From: Acidimicrobiaceae bacterium
GTDB lineage: Bacteria; Actinomycetota; Acidimicrobiia; Acidimicrobiales; Bog-793
Assembly: GCA_003140595.1 (NCBI GenBank)
Contig: PLKG01000155.1
Span: 2,282-38,024 of the forward strand
Direction of reading: 5' to 3'
DNA: 35,743 nucleotides
Shown here: positions 8,380-17,231 of the stretch, one piece after another
Numbering within the stretch: the stretch's first letter is position 1
How the letters are laid out: the number at the start of each line of letters is the position of its first letter
Position numbers and translations under genes: made by a program
The notes under the pieces: generated by a model
What the model was told of the DNA's origin: nothing
Database searches by the model: none
What the model saw: only the letters and a program-made list of their open reading frames with translations

Positions 8380-10740
8380 TGTCGAGGCGTTCGAGCGAAC
8401 CTTGGCATCCAGGTACTTCTTGATCGCTGCGAACTGACTGGCGCCGTCGAGGCCGGCCTCCGCGAGCACGACCTCTGCCTTGCCACTACCGAGGTAGTGA
8501 CGATCGCGATAGGGATGAAGAGCTGCCTCGCGCCCGGCGTCGGAGCGTACCCAGCGATAGAGCGTCGGTAGGGTGAAGCCGGTTATGCCGATGGCCTCGA
8601 ACGCGTGTGCCTCGGGAAACAGCTCGTGCTGGCGCTTGCGCGGGAGAGCGTCGAACAACTCCGCACTCGCCACGTAGTAGACCCGCGCGTCGATTCCTTC
8701 ATGCTCGAGCAGGGGCATCGTGTCTGCCACAAAGGCATAGGTCACCGCGCTCTCCTGCAGCACGATCGTCACGTCGCCGGTCCCACGCGGGCGGCGCAGA
8801 AGGTAGACACCGGTCGTGGCTTGCTCGGGGGCCGCGAGGCCGAGGGCTCTCCGGTCGAGAACCTTTACTTCCGGCCGGGTGACGAAGGGCGCGATGAATG
8901 CCGGTCGTTGCGCGAGAGCAGTTGCCAAGAGGGGCCAGATCTCTTGCGGCTCCCAGGGCGTGAGAGTGACGGCCGCGCCGATTGGGAAGTTCTCCTGAAG
9001 CAGCTGCAGGGCCTGTGGGTCTGCATGAGTCGGGCCGTCCTCGCCGGTCGCCAGACCCGCGTGGCCGCAGATCAGTATCAACGACCGGTACGGCTCGCCC
9101 TTTGAAGTCCGCCTCGCCTCGGCGCCGATGGCATGCAGTCGGGCGGCGATATGGCCCAGCGGTGCCATGAAGGCCCCGTAGGACGAACCGACGCCGATGG
9201 AGTGGCCGTAGGCGGAGATGCCGGAAAGGACCCCTGCCATGGCGTCCTCGCATATACCGCCGATCGACAGCAGCCGTGCCTCAGGGTTCGTCGCGGCGTT
9301 CCAGTAACCGGGGGCGAAATCTGCCGCGATTGTGGCCACACTGGTTGAGCCGAGCAAGTCGGCCGATGCCGTGAGCAGCGAGCCTCCGGACGACTGGTTG
9401 AAGAGCTGCAACGCGCGGCCGAGGGCCTCGCGAAGCGTTGTCGACCCCCCAGGTGCAAGGCGGAGCTCTTCGGGAATCTCGCCAGCGGCGCGGGTGGCCA
9501 ATTCGTAGACGGCTTCGACGCGCGGTGCCGACTGACGAACAACGCGGCCGTGCTCTTCCAGCCGCTCGCGAGCAGCGACAAGCCTGCCGGCCAGGATCTC
9601 CACGACCGGCTGGTCCTTCTCGAGACGCTGGCGTACCACTTGCAGTGCCTCCCAGAAGCACTCCTCACGGACTTGGTCGCCACCAGGCCCGGCGCAGGGC
9701 GGATTGGTGAGGTCGCACGTGGGCAAACTCGCCGTGGACTGCTCGATCAGCTCGGACAGGCTCTGGTGGAAGCCGGCGGAGCAGAGCTTGTGCCCGCCGC
9801 CGTGTGAGGCCCGGCCCTCGACGCCGTACTTCCAGCCCTTGTGCGTGCGGTAGACGACCGCGGTCGGCTGTCCGTTGTCGATTGCCCGCGCGTAGCGTTG
9901 AGCGGCCACGATCTGCTGGAAGTCATGGCCGTCCGCGACCTTGACGACGTTCCAGTCGTGCAGGTAGAAGAGCTCACCGGGCTCCCACTGGACGTAGTCG
10001 CCGGGCACGTCGCCCTCGCGGCAGACATGGTCACTGTCGATTGAGGCCTGGTTGTAGTCGACGTGCACCGTGACGTTGGCTAGCGACGCCGTGCCTGCCG
10101 CCGCCAGGGCCTCGCTCACGCGTCCCGGTGTGAGCCCGCCCTCGCCTTCGGAGATATGGACCTGCGGGCAGTTCTCTCCGAAGCGGTCGCGAGCACCGAT
10201 TGCCAGGCCGATCGAGCTTGCCAGACCCACTCCCGAAGCTCCGGTGGACAGGCGCACGAAGGGCGTCGCCGGAGTGGGGTGACCGTCCAGGGCCCGCGCG
10301 TGCAAGGCCGCGAACAGCGGCGCCGCGTTGGTCGGATTGCGCCGGAAGCCGAGCAGGTCCTCGAGGCGAAGGCGATCACGGTCATCGCCGGGCAGCAGCT
10401 CAGGCGCGGCGAGGCGCGCTATCTCGTCACGAAGCGCCCACATCGCGTACAGGCCCATCGCCTTGTGGCCAGCCGCGTACGACAAGACGTCAGCGTCTTG
10501 GCGGTCGGGAGCACCGAGGTCATAGTCGAGGCCGTCGAAGACGATCCCGGCGACGAAGCGCCCAGACGAGATCGAGCCCCCAGGGTGTCCGGAGGTCGGC
10601 ACGTAGTTGTAGAGCAGGGCGCACAGCGAGCGGTAGAGCATGTCGAAGGTCTCAAAGGCGGCGAGCTCGGTTGGCGCCAGCGCGGCCTCGCCAGCTGCGG
10701 CGATCTCCGCCGCAGTCACGCGGACCGCGCGCCTCGACAT
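8374..10740 (-). CDS. Divergent transketolase-like thiamine-diphosphate enzyme
   Basis: A 788-residue protein longer than ordinary transketolase (about 660). The N-terminal third has the TPP fold: SGHPGGSISSG, an AAGHKAMGLYAM segment, TGASGVGLASSIGLAIGAR, and EGEGGLTPGR followed by VTVHVDYNQASID. The metal/TPP-binding motif that normally reads GDGE is SEGE here, with Glu replacing Asp. The pyrimidine-binding half has GGICEDAMAGVLSGI (candidate catalytic Glu), ICGHAGLATGEDGPTHADPQAL and TPWEPQEIWPLL, as in transketolase domain 2. A middle insertion rich in charged helices explains the extra length. The ATG at 10740 shares one base with the upstream aminotransferase stop (TGATG) and has GGAGGAG upstream, so the two genes are translationally coupled. 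The substrate is unknown; a classical pentose-phosphate role should not be assumed. Confidence 0.75.
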   Translation of the reverse strand: MSRRAVRVTAAEIAAAGEAALAPTELAAFETFDMLYRSLCALLYNYVPTSGHPGGSISSGRFVAGIVFDGLDYDLGAPDRQDADVLSYAAGHKAMGLYAMWALRDEIARLAAPELLPGDDRDRLRLEDLLGFRRNPTNAAPLFAALHARALDGHPTPATPFVRLSTGASGVGLASSIGLAIGARDRFGENCPQVHISEGEGGLTPGRVSEALAAAGTASLANVTVHVDYNQASIDSDHVCREGDVPGDYVQWEPGELFYLHDWNVVKVADGHDFQQIVAAQRYARAIDNGQPTAVVYRTHKGWKYGVEGRASHGGGHKLCSAGFHQSLSELIEQSTASLPTCDLTNPPCAGPGGDQVREECFWEALQVVRQRLEKDQPVVEILAGRLVAARERLEEHGRVVRQSAPRVEAVYELATRAAGEIPEELRLAPGGSTTLREALGRALQLFNQSSGGSLLTASADLLGSTSVATIAADFAPGYWNAATNPEARLLSIGGICEDAMAGVLSGISAYGHSIGVGSSYGAFMAPLGHIAARLHAIGAEARRTSKGEPYRSLILICGHAGLATGEDGPTHADPQALQLLQENFPIGAAVTLTPWEPQEIWPLLATALAQRPAFIAPFVTRPEVKVLDRRALGLAAPEQATTGVYLLRRPRGTGDVTIVLQESAVTYAFVADTMPLLEHEGIDARVYYVASAELFDALPRKRQHELFPEAHAFEAIGITGFTLPTLYRWVRSDAGREAALHPYRDRHYLGSGKAEVVLAEAGLDGASQFAAIKKYLDAKVRSNASTL

Positions 10741-12026
10741 CACTCTTCTCCTCCTGTGAGATAGGCCTTCAGGCGCCCGAGTCCCTCCACGATCTGTGGC
10801 GTGTCGATGCCCGAGTAGGCGAGGCGCACGTATTGCTCAGTCTCTCCTGGCTGAGGGCGGCCGAAATGTACGCGCGAACAGACAGAGACGCCGGTCTCGT
10901 GCAGCACAGCGCGCCGGAAGTCTTCGACGTCGGTGATTCCCTTGCGGGCCATGGCTGCGGTGACGTTGGGGAACAGGTAGAAGGTCACCTCGGGGGTGTA
11001 GCAGCGGATGCCAGGCGTCTCGTTCAATATCCCGGCGGCGGCGTCGCGCCGCTCGTGCAGGATCGAGATGATCTTGCGGGGGCCACTCTGGTCTCCCGTG
11101 AGCCCCTCGACGGCGCCGTACTGGATGAAATGGTTGGAGCAGGACTCGTCGTTGACGTTGAGCTTGGCAATCACATCGATGATCTGTTTCGGACCGATAG
11201 CCGCGCCCAGGCGCCAGCCAGTCATGGCGAACTTCTTGGAGAACGTGTAGAGGATGACACTGCGCTCGCTGAGCCCGGGCAGTGACGCGAGCGAGGCACT
11301 GGAACCCGAGTAACGGATGTCGAAGTACGCCTCGTCGCAAAGCACCGTGAGGTCGTGGCGCAGCACGAACTCGGCAAGGTGCTCCAACTCCTGCGGCGAG
11401 CACTCTGCTCCCATCGGGTTCTGAAGGTTGTTCAGGACCAGCAGGCGCGTACGTGGCGTGACCGCGGCCTCGAGGGCCTCCAAGTCGATGACAAATCCGT
11501 GCTCGCCCTCGAAGTAGCCGTAAGGCACCGCGACGCCGCCGTTGAACTCGATCTGCGACTCGTAGATGGGATAGCCCGGGTTCGGGTAGAGCACCTCGTC
11601 GCCGGGGTTCATGAGCGCGAGCATGAATTTGCCGATGACCGGCTTGCCACCCGGCTCGATCGCGACGTTCTCCGCGCTGTAGCTAATGCCGTGCGAAGCG
11701 CTGACGTCAGCGGCGAGCGCGGCCCTCAGCTCTGGGATGCCGGCATTAGGGCAGTAGCCCGTCTTGCCGTCCCTGATCGCCTTGAACGACGCCTCCACGA
11801 CATTGTCGGGTGTCGGGATGTTCAAGTCGCCCAGGTGGAACGGATAGACGCGATTACCTTGCGCGCCAAAGGCGGCGGCTTCGGCCGACACCGCGAAGGC
11901 GGTCTCAGTTCCCAGGTGTGCGATGCGCTCGGCGATCCTGGGTCCGACCGGGGTCGCCTCGCGGTCCCGCACGACGTTCGACACTGGCTCTGAGGTCTTG
12001 TCGGACGAGCTTTGACCGGAATCCAT
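10740..12026 (-). CDS. Class I/II PLP-dependent aminotransferase
   Basis: A fold-type I aminotransferase of 428 residues. Visible landmarks are YPFHLGDLNIPTP at the substrate-binding N-terminus, the TGYCPNAGIPELRAALA motif, the NPGYPIYESQIEFNGG loop, the LNNLQNPMGAE segment (the usual NPxNPTG slightly altered), the VLCDEAYFDIRY Asp/Tyr pair that contacts PLP, and the Schiff-base lysine in TFSKKFAMTGWRLG. A conserved arginine candidate is in YVRLAYSG. The amino-acid specificity cannot be read from sequence. The ATG at 12026 is chosen because GGAGGG lies five bases upstream; the ATG at 12038 overlaps that Shine-Dalgarno. It is the first gene of a two-gene operon with the transketolase-like enzyme, which suggests a shared pathway. 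Confidence 0.85.
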   Translation of the reverse strand: MDSGQSSSDKTSEPVSNVVRDREATPVGPRIAERIAHLGTETAFAVSAEAAAFGAQGNRVYPFHLGDLNIPTPDNVVEASFKAIRDGKTGYCPNAGIPELRAALAADVSASHGISYSAENVAIEPGGKPVIGKFMLALMNPGDEVLYPNPGYPIYESQIEFNGGVAVPYGYFEGEHGFVIDLEALEAAVTPRTRLLVLNNLQNPMGAECSPQELEHLAEFVLRHDLTVLCDEAYFDIRYSGSSASLASLPGLSERSVILYTFSKKFAMTGWRLGAAIGPKQIIDVIAKLNVNDESCSNHFIQYGAVEGLTGDQSGPRKIISILHERRDAAAGILNETPGIRCYTPEVTFYLFPNVTAAMARKGITDVEDFRRAVLHETGVSVCSRVHFGRPQPGETEQYVRLAYSGIDTPQIVEGLGRLKAYLTGGEE

Positions 12027-12444
12027 GTTGCCCTCCATCTTTCGAATGACACCGCCGTCTGTCTCGGCTGAACCGGTCGTGCGGTAGCGTCCGGCTGAAC
12101 CTGCGATGTGCGAATACGGACCGGGAACCTGGGCGCGTTGGCCGAAACAGAAGCTCTTTTGAACTTGAAGTTACCCGGTGATTCGACATTGGTCCACACC
12201 GCCGGTTTGCCGAGAGCCCTTCGTCTCATGGACCGACCGGCTCCGTCTTCTCACGTCCCGGTGGCTACGGCTCCCGCCTGGGGTCTTGTGGCGCACGCCG
12301 TTTGGGGGCCGAGACAGTGGGGACCCTCGGTTCAGCCCTCGCGCGACTGTTCGCGCTCGATCGGCTCCTCGGCATCAAGTCTGCGCTGTCTCGTCGACCG
12401 GGTGCGATTCAGCTGGCGGTTGGACGCTTCGGGCCTGTTTTGTC
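12027..12444. other. 418-bp intergenic region upstream of the aminotransferase operon
   Basis: This holds the promoter region of the aminotransferase/transketolase-like operon and the tail of the MFS gene. The only notable element is a small palindrome, aacttgaagtt at 12162-12172 inside a locally AT-rich patch, of the kind used as an operator half-turn pair by MarR-type regulators. No regulator gene is adjacent. The open frames here have no recognisable domains. Confidence 0.35.
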
Positions 12445-13923
12445 CTAGTCAGCAGCTTTCTGTGAGCGCCTCCGAGCGCGTTGACCCCTTGACGCCGACA
12501 AGACGGCGGCGAGGGCCATGAAGCCCATCGAGGCGTAGAAAGCGGCGTGCAGCCCGGTCGTGAACGCGGTCGCCAGGTGGCCATGAAGGCTTGTCGTGCC
12601 GACGAAGATCGCGAAAGCGAGATGCTTGGAAATCGAACGGGAGGCGACCAGAATCGCCACTGAGAACGAGAAGACCATCCCGATGTTGGCGAAGGTCCGG
12701 AGCATCCCAGAAGAGATCCCGAACATCTCCGGAGGTGAGGCCTTCATTACCGCCGCGTTGTTGGCAGGGAAGAAGGCGCTCGCCCCGATCCCGTTCACGA
12801 CGCTCGCGAGCATGACCAGCCATAGTCCGCTTCCGAGCGAGAGCTGTGCGTAGACGAACAGGGCAAGCACCTGGATACCGAGCCCGACGGTTGCCGGCAG
12901 CACCGGCCCGAACCGGTCAGTCAGGCGGCCGGCGTAGGGGCCGACGCCCGAGCCGACTACGTAGCCGGGCACAAGCAGCAGCGACGCGTGGATCGGAGAG
13001 AGCCCGCGTGGGCCCTGGAGGTACATGATGACGAGGAACAGCACCGCAAAGTTGGCGAGCCCCTGGAAAAGCGCCGCGAGCAGCGACGAGGCGAGCGTCG
13101 GAACCTTGAACAACGAGAGGTTCAGCATCGGTTCGTCCTGGCGCAGCTCGACGAGCACGAAGGTGCCGATGAGAACGACCCCACCGACCAGATAGCCGGC
13201 GACCGAGGCGTCGAAGCTGGCTGTGGCGAGTGTCGTCATGGCCCAGAGCACCCCGAACAGTCCGAGTCCGAGGGTGACCATTCCGAGAAGGTCGAAGTGG
13301 CGCCGGGCCCTCTCGCCCCGGTCGCGCAGCACCCTGGTCGCGAGAATCAGCGCCGCGGCTCCGATGGGCACGTTGATCCAAAAGATCCAACGCCAGGAGA
13401 TGTAGGTGACGATCAGGCCCCCCACCACGATCCCGAGGACCGCCCCGAGGCTCCAGCCAACCGCGTTGTAGCCGTACGCACGGCCGCGCCGTTGCGGAGG
13501 GTAGAGATCGGCGATCACCGCGCCACTGTTGGCGGTGACGAAGGCTCCACCGATGCCCTGGAGAATCCGAAAGCCGATGATGGCCGACTCGTTCCAAGCG
13601 AGCGCGCACGCGAGCGAGCCCAAGATGAACACAAGGAAGCCCATTTCGTACATGCGCACCCGGCCGAACATGTCCCCGAGCCGTCCGACCTGGGTGGCGA
13701 GCAGGGTGATGACGAGCAGGTAGCCGATGACGATCCAGATGACCGAGGAGAGAGCGACATGCAGGCCTCGTTCGATCTCAGGGAGGGCGAGGACCACGAT
13801 CGTCGTGTCGACGGCGGTTATGAGGACCCCGGTCATGACCACGACCATGGCGAGACCGGTGTGGGCTGTGATCTGTGACCGGCCTTCTGCGCCGGGTCGT
13901 CCCGTGGTCTGCTCGCTCTTCAT
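12445..13923 (-). CDS. MFS drug transporter, DHA2 (EmrB/QacA) family
   Basis: A 492-residue membrane protein predicted to export drugs or toxic compounds by proton antiport. Fourteen hydrophobic segments can be counted, the hallmark of the DHA2 family. Motifs include VDTTIVVLALPEIERGL in helix 1 (motif D1, DxTIVNVALP-like), GRLGDMFGRVRMYEMG in loop 2-3 (motif A), and GWSLGAVLGIVVGGLI in helix 5 (motif C, antiporter type). The ATG at 13923 follows AAGGAG; the stop of the upstream PadR gene is only 2 bp before it. The PadR-MFS pairing is a common efflux arrangement in which PadR represses both genes until an effector binds. The substrate is not predictable. Confidence 0.88.
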   Translation of the reverse strand: MKSEQTTGRPGAEGRSQITAHTGLAMVVVMTGVLITAVDTTIVVLALPEIERGLHVALSSVIWIVIGYLLVITLLATQVGRLGDMFGRVRMYEMGFLVFILGSLACALAWNESAIIGFRILQGIGGAFVTANSGAVIADLYPPQRRGRAYGYNAVGWSLGAVLGIVVGGLIVTYISWRWIFWINVPIGAAALILATRVLRDRGERARRHFDLLGMVTLGLGLFGVLWAMTTLATASFDASVAGYLVGGVVLIGTFVLVELRQDEPMLNLSLFKVPTLASSLLAALFQGLANFAVLFLVIMYLQGPRGLSPIHASLLLVPGYVVGSGVGPYAGRLTDRFGPVLPATVGLGIQVLALFVYAQLSLGSGLWLVMLASVVNGIGASAFFPANNAAVMKASPPEMFGISSGMLRTFANIGMVFSFSVAILVASRSISKHLAFAIFVGTTSLHGHLATAFTTGLHAAFYASMGFMALAAVLSASRGQRARRRSQKAAD

Positions 13924-13925
13924 CG

Positions 13926-14585
13926 TCAGCTCCTTGGCCCCTCGGCGGCGGCCAGTGTTGCTACGCTCTCGCAACCTGTTGAGCGGCGCCTCGGCCTTGC
14001 GACTGGTTGAGGACGTGAGCTGGGCAGGGCTGTCCGAGTGGCCTCCAGGTCAGTCGCACGGAGCTGAGCGGCGTACTCCTCGTGCCAGGCGAGCTCGGCT
14101 TGCAGGTACAGCTCGCCACGGCGGAAGACCGTCAGCACAGCGGGGCTGACCGAGCGTTCCTCGAGGCAAGCCCGCTTGGCGACGAGCGTGTCGAGAGCTT
14201 CCGCCGTCGCCTGACGCCGGTGCTCCAGCAACGCCGAGACCTCGCCGGGATCGCGCAGAGCGCCGAACAGCAGGCCGACTCCGACCGCGTCCGGGGGTCG
14301 AACCCAGGCCGTGAGCGTCCTTTCGCGAAGCGTGCTGAGCGCAGCGAGCCCGGCGTCACATATTCGGTAGACGGTGCGCTGCGGGCGCCTGCCTACTTGC
14401 TCACTACGCAGGAGCTCAATGAGTCCTTCGGATTCGAGCTGGTGAAGCTCGCGGTAGAGAGCCCCTGGGCTCACCCCGCCCCAGCATTCCACGTGCATGG
14501 AATCGGCCTGGCGGCGCAGCTGGTGGCCGTGCATCGGGCCGTGCTCGGCGAGCAGGCCGAGGACGACCAGACGCGACAGGCTCAC
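13926..14585 (-). CDS. PadR family transcriptional regulator
   Basis: A 219-residue regulator. The N-terminal winged helix begins LSRLVVLGLLAEHGPMHGHQ and continues with WGGVSPGALYRELHQLESEGLI and GRRPQRTVYRICDAG, the standard PadR DNA-binding sequence. The C-terminal half (about residues 100-185) is a charged helical region as in PadR dimerisation domains (Vir-type subfamily). The last 35 residues are an Arg/Ser/Pro-rich tail with no obvious fold. The start is GTG at 14585 with GAGAG upstream. It is 2 bp upstream of the MFS gene, so probably autoregulated and controlling efflux. No clear palindromic operator was found in the 100 bp upstream. Confidence 0.88.
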   Translation of the reverse strand: MSLSRLVVLGLLAEHGPMHGHQLRRQADSMHVECWGGVSPGALYRELHQLESEGLIELLRSEQVGRRPQRTVYRICDAGLAALSTLRERTLTAWVRPPDAVGVGLLFGALRDPGEVSALLEHRRQATAEALDTLVAKRACLEERSVSPAVLTVFRRGELYLQAELAWHEEYAAQLRATDLEATRTALPSSRPQPVARPRRRSTGCESVATLAAAEGPRS

Positions 14586-14688
14586 ACGACCACTCTCGCG
14601 AGACTATGTGGCAGCGGTCAAGCTCGGTGGTAGCAGGCAGCTCGACGACGAGGATCAGCCCAGGTCTCGGCCGGTCCGGACGAGCGGA

Positions 14689-14931
14689 CTACTGCTGATA
14701 GTGCTCCACGACCTCCGCTGGCCGGGTGCCCGTGCTGGCTACGTCCTGGTTGAACTCTCGGCGAGCTCTCCGTTGCCGCAATAGGTCCCAAGACTGGTCG
14801 AGAGCTTCGCGGACCTCCCCGAGACGCCGTTCCTGCTCGGGTGTGATGCGTGAGCCGATGTGGCTCTCCTCGAGTTCTCGTTCCTCGGCGACGAGATTCG
14901 CGATGCGCTTGTGCAGCTCTCGGTCTTCCAT
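14689..14931 (-). CDS. DUF2630 family protein
   Basis: An 80-residue, highly charged, coiled-coil-like protein. The pattern MEDRELHKRIANLVAEERELE, then an LDQSWDLLRQRRARREF block and a C-terminal PAEVVEHY motif, is the DUF2630 signature, a family of unknown function found mainly in actinobacteria. The ATG at 14931 follows GGGAGG at six bases. It sits 63 bp downstream of the LLM oxidoreductase gene and about 100 bp upstream of padR, all on the same strand, so co-transcription is possible but unproven. Confidence 0.85.
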   Translation of the reverse strand: MEDRELHKRIANLVAEERELEESHIGSRITPEQERRLGEVREALDQSWDLLRQRRARREFNQDVASTGTRPAEVVEHYQQ

Positions 14932-14994
14932 CGAGTGCCTCCCTTTTCAGTTGCTGGTCCCGAGTTCGAACCTCTGACCGGGCGACCTGCCCAT

Positions 14995-15942
14995 CTACGC
15001 CGGCTTCTCCGACTCGCCCAGCAGCGGTGCGACCTCCTCGGCGATGAAGTGAAGATGATTGAGATCGCCAAGATCGAGGATCTGGAGATAAAGGGTCGTC
15101 GCCCCGGTCGCCGCCCACGAGCTCAGTCGCTGGGCGACCTCTGGCGCGGTGCCGGCGGCGCCGTTCTCGCGGAGCTCGTCGACATCTCGCCCGATCGCGG
15201 CCGCCCGAGCCCGGATCTCCTTGTCGTCGCGACCGGCGCAGACAACGAGCGCGGCGGATCTCCGGATAGTCGATGGGTCACGACCGATCCGGAGACAGGC
15301 TGTGTCAAGTGCGGCGAAGAGCTTGGAGCAGTGCTCGGCTGGGGCGAACGAGACGTTGCACTCGTCGGCAAAGCGGGCCGCGAGCGCCGGCGTCCGTTTC
15401 ATTCCCTTGCCTCCGACGATTATCGGTGGTCGCGGCACCTGAGTCGGCTTGGGCAGGCCGGCATTGTCCGTGACCTGGTAGTGCTCACCCGCGAAGGAGT
15501 AGCGGTCCTCCGCCGCCCACATCCCGGTGATGATCTCGAGCTGTTCTTCAAGCCGGTCGAAGCGCTCGCCCACCGATGATGGGAAGGGGATGCCGAATTC
15601 ACGGTGTTCCTCCTCGAACCATCCCGCGCCGAGGCCGAGCTCGACCCGCCCGCCACTCATGGCGTCCACCTGAGCGACGATGAGAGCGAGCTGTGCGGGA
15701 AGCCTGAACGTGGCCGCGCTCATAAGGGTGCCGAGGCGGATCCGCGTGGTGTCACGCGCCAGGCCGGCAAGGGTGATCCAGGCGTCCGTGGGACCCGGCC
15801 GCGCGTCGCCCTCACCCATCCGCAGATAGTGGTCTGAACGGAAGAACGCGTCGAAGCCGCAATCCTCGGCGCAACGTGCGACTGCGAGAAGTTGCTCATA
15901 GCTCGCGCCCTGTTGAGGCTCGGTGAAAATCCTCAGCTTCAT
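14995..15942 (-). CDS. F420-type LLM class (luciferase-like) oxidoreductase
   Basis: A 315-residue TIM-barrel protein of the luciferase-like monooxygenase superfamily. It starts MKLRIFTEPQQGASYEQLL, then has CGFDAFFRSDHYL, TRIRLGTLMSAATFRLPAQLA, VDAMSGGRVELGLGAGWFEEEH and RPPIIVGGKG, the run of motifs seen in the actinobacterial F420-dependent LLM families. These enzymes use reduced F420 or FMN to reduce or oxidise diverse substrates, and the substrate is unknown here. The ATG at 15942 is preceded by AGGAGG five bases away. The LGAGWFEEEHREFGIPFP segment is typical of F420 rather than bacterial luciferase members. Its neighbours (BNR-repeat protein upstream, DUF2630 downstream) do not define a pathway. 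Confidence 0.85.
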   Translation of the reverse strand: MKLRIFTEPQQGASYEQLLAVARCAEDCGFDAFFRSDHYLRMGEGDARPGPTDAWITLAGLARDTTRIRLGTLMSAATFRLPAQLALIVAQVDAMSGGRVELGLGAGWFEEEHREFGIPFPSSVGERFDRLEEQLEIITGMWAAEDRYSFAGEHYQVTDNAGLPKPTQVPRPPIIVGGKGMKRTPALAARFADECNVSFAPAEHCSKLFAALDTACLRIGRDPSTIRRSAALVVCAGRDDKEIRARAAAIGRDVDELRENGAAGTAPEVAQRLSSWAATGATTLYLQILDLGDLNHLHFIAEEVAPLLGESEKPA

Positions 15943-16035
15943 CGTTGCCTCCTAGGACGTGAAGGGCCGAGCCGACGACGGCTCAGTCGGATTGGGACTG
16001 GTCTCAACGGGCCACCTGGGACCAAAGAGCCCGTG

Positions 16036-17148
16036 TCAGTCGAGGACGCGAACGCACAAGATGGGCGGCATGTAGGACGCGACCAGACGCCAGGAATCAC
16101 CGCTGTCGGCCGAGGCGAATAGGTGCCCGGACTCGGAACCGAACACGAGCAGGCTCGGCGGGTTGTCTCCGATGGTGAACGCGTCGCGCAGGACCGTCAG
16201 GTGGGCGTTGGTGCCGGGAAGGCCATCGGACAGCGCCTCCCAGCTGAGCCCGCTGTCGATTGTCCGATAGACGCGGCACCGGCCCTTTGGGGTGCATCGG
16301 TAGACGTCGGACTCGAGCGGCAGGACGAAAGCGGTATTCGGCTCCTGGGTATGGGTGACGATCGGGAAGCCGAAGTCGGTTGGTAAGCCGCCGGGCTCAC
16401 CGGCACGGCCGACGTACTTCCACCGGTCACCGCCGTCATCGGTCCGGAAGATGCCCCAATGGCTCTGGGCCCACAGCACGTCGGGGTTCAATGCGTCCAC
16501 GGCGAGCTTGTGAACGCATTGGGTTGCACCGCCTACTTCGTCGGTGAGGGACTTGGCCTCCAGGCCTTGGTTACGCGCCACCCATGTGTCTCCGCCGTCA
16601 TCGGATCGGTACACGCCGCCGGCGGTCATCGCGACGACGATGCGGTCCGGTCGTCCCGCGTGGGTTATCACGGTGTGGAGAGCGGTCCCACACAAGCCAG
16701 GTTCCCAGTTCGCCCTGTCTGGGTGCTCCCACAGAGCGCGGACGAGCTCGAAAGTTTCACCACGGTCGTCGGAACGAAACAGCGCAGCGGGTTCCACACC
16801 AGCCCACACCGTCTCGCCGGCGCCGGACCTGCGATCCAGGTGGAGTTGCCACACTGAAGCGACTGTCGTTGCCACATCCGGCGGGAACGCGACCGGTCGT
16901 GTGCCTGCCTCGCCCCAGCTGAGGCCCCCGTCGTCGCTCACTCTGAGGTTCGGGCCGAACTCGGAGTTCGTGGAAGCAGCGAGAAGGCGTCCGGGCAGCT
17001 GAACAAGAGCAGGCACGGCATCACCGGCCAGCAGCGGCCCGTCGACCGCACTGTCGCTCACAAAGAAGAGCCCCTTGGTGGTGCCGATGGCCACGGCGAG
17101 ATGGTCGACGGCTCGTGCGCGGAACCGCGAAGCAGTCACATAAGTCAC
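16036..17148 (-). CDS. BNR/Asp-box repeat beta-propeller protein
   Basis: A 370-residue protein made almost entirely of sialidase-type Asp-box repeats. SDDGGLSW, SDDRGETF, SDDGGDTW, TDDGGDRW, TIDSGLSW and SADSGDSW mark six blades of a beta-propeller. Similar proteins are annotated as exo-alpha-sialidase-like, sortilin/VPS10-like or Ycf48/YCF-like. None of the sialidase catalytic residues (the Arg triad, Tyr/Glu pair) can be identified, so this is more likely a binding or scaffold protein than an enzyme. There is no signal peptide with the chosen start. The start is uncertain: GTG at 17148 is weakly supported, with GTG at 17139 as an alternative and no strong Shine-Dalgarno for either. It is divergent from the riboflavin kinase gene. 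Confidence 0.75.
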   Translation of the reverse strand: MTYVTASRFRARAVDHLAVAIGTTKGLFFVSDSAVDGPLLAGDAVPALVQLPGRLLAASTNSEFGPNLRVSDDGGLSWGEAGTRPVAFPPDVATTVASVWQLHLDRRSGAGETVWAGVEPAALFRSDDRGETFELVRALWEHPDRANWEPGLCGTALHTVITHAGRPDRIVVAMTAGGVYRSDDGGDTWVARNQGLEAKSLTDEVGGATQCVHKLAVDALNPDVLWAQSHWGIFRTDDGGDRWKYVGRAGEPGGLPTDFGFPIVTHTQEPNTAFVLPLESDVYRCTPKGRCRVYRTIDSGLSWEALSDGLPGTNAHLTVLRDAFTIGDNPPSLLVFGSESGHLFASADSGDSWRLVASYMPPILCVRVLD

Positions 17149-17217
17149 GGGGAGAGTATGTACCTGATGAGGGTGCCCGCGCTCGCCTATTCCATGTCGC
17201 GGGGTGTAGCGGCCCGT

Positions 17218-17231
17218 TATGTTCTGAGAGG
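17218..17231 (+). promoter_or_regulatory. Possible -10 element for a leaderless riboflavin kinase mRNA
   Basis: TATGTT at 17218-17223 is followed by exactly seven bases before the GTG start at 17231, and there is no usable Shine-Dalgarno. This spacing is the usual signature of leaderless transcripts in actinobacteria. The -35 region is poor, so confidence is low. Confidence 0.3.

Noticed and set aside
10200..11285. Plus-strand open frame of 361 codons
   Set aside because: It is antisense to the transketolase-like and aminotransferase genes and spans their junction; low-complexity Arg/Ser product.
14945..14985. tRNA T-arm-like string ccgagttcgaacctctg
   Set aside because: The T stem has a mismatch and there is no D arm, anticodon arm or acceptor partner nearby; chance resemblance is likely.
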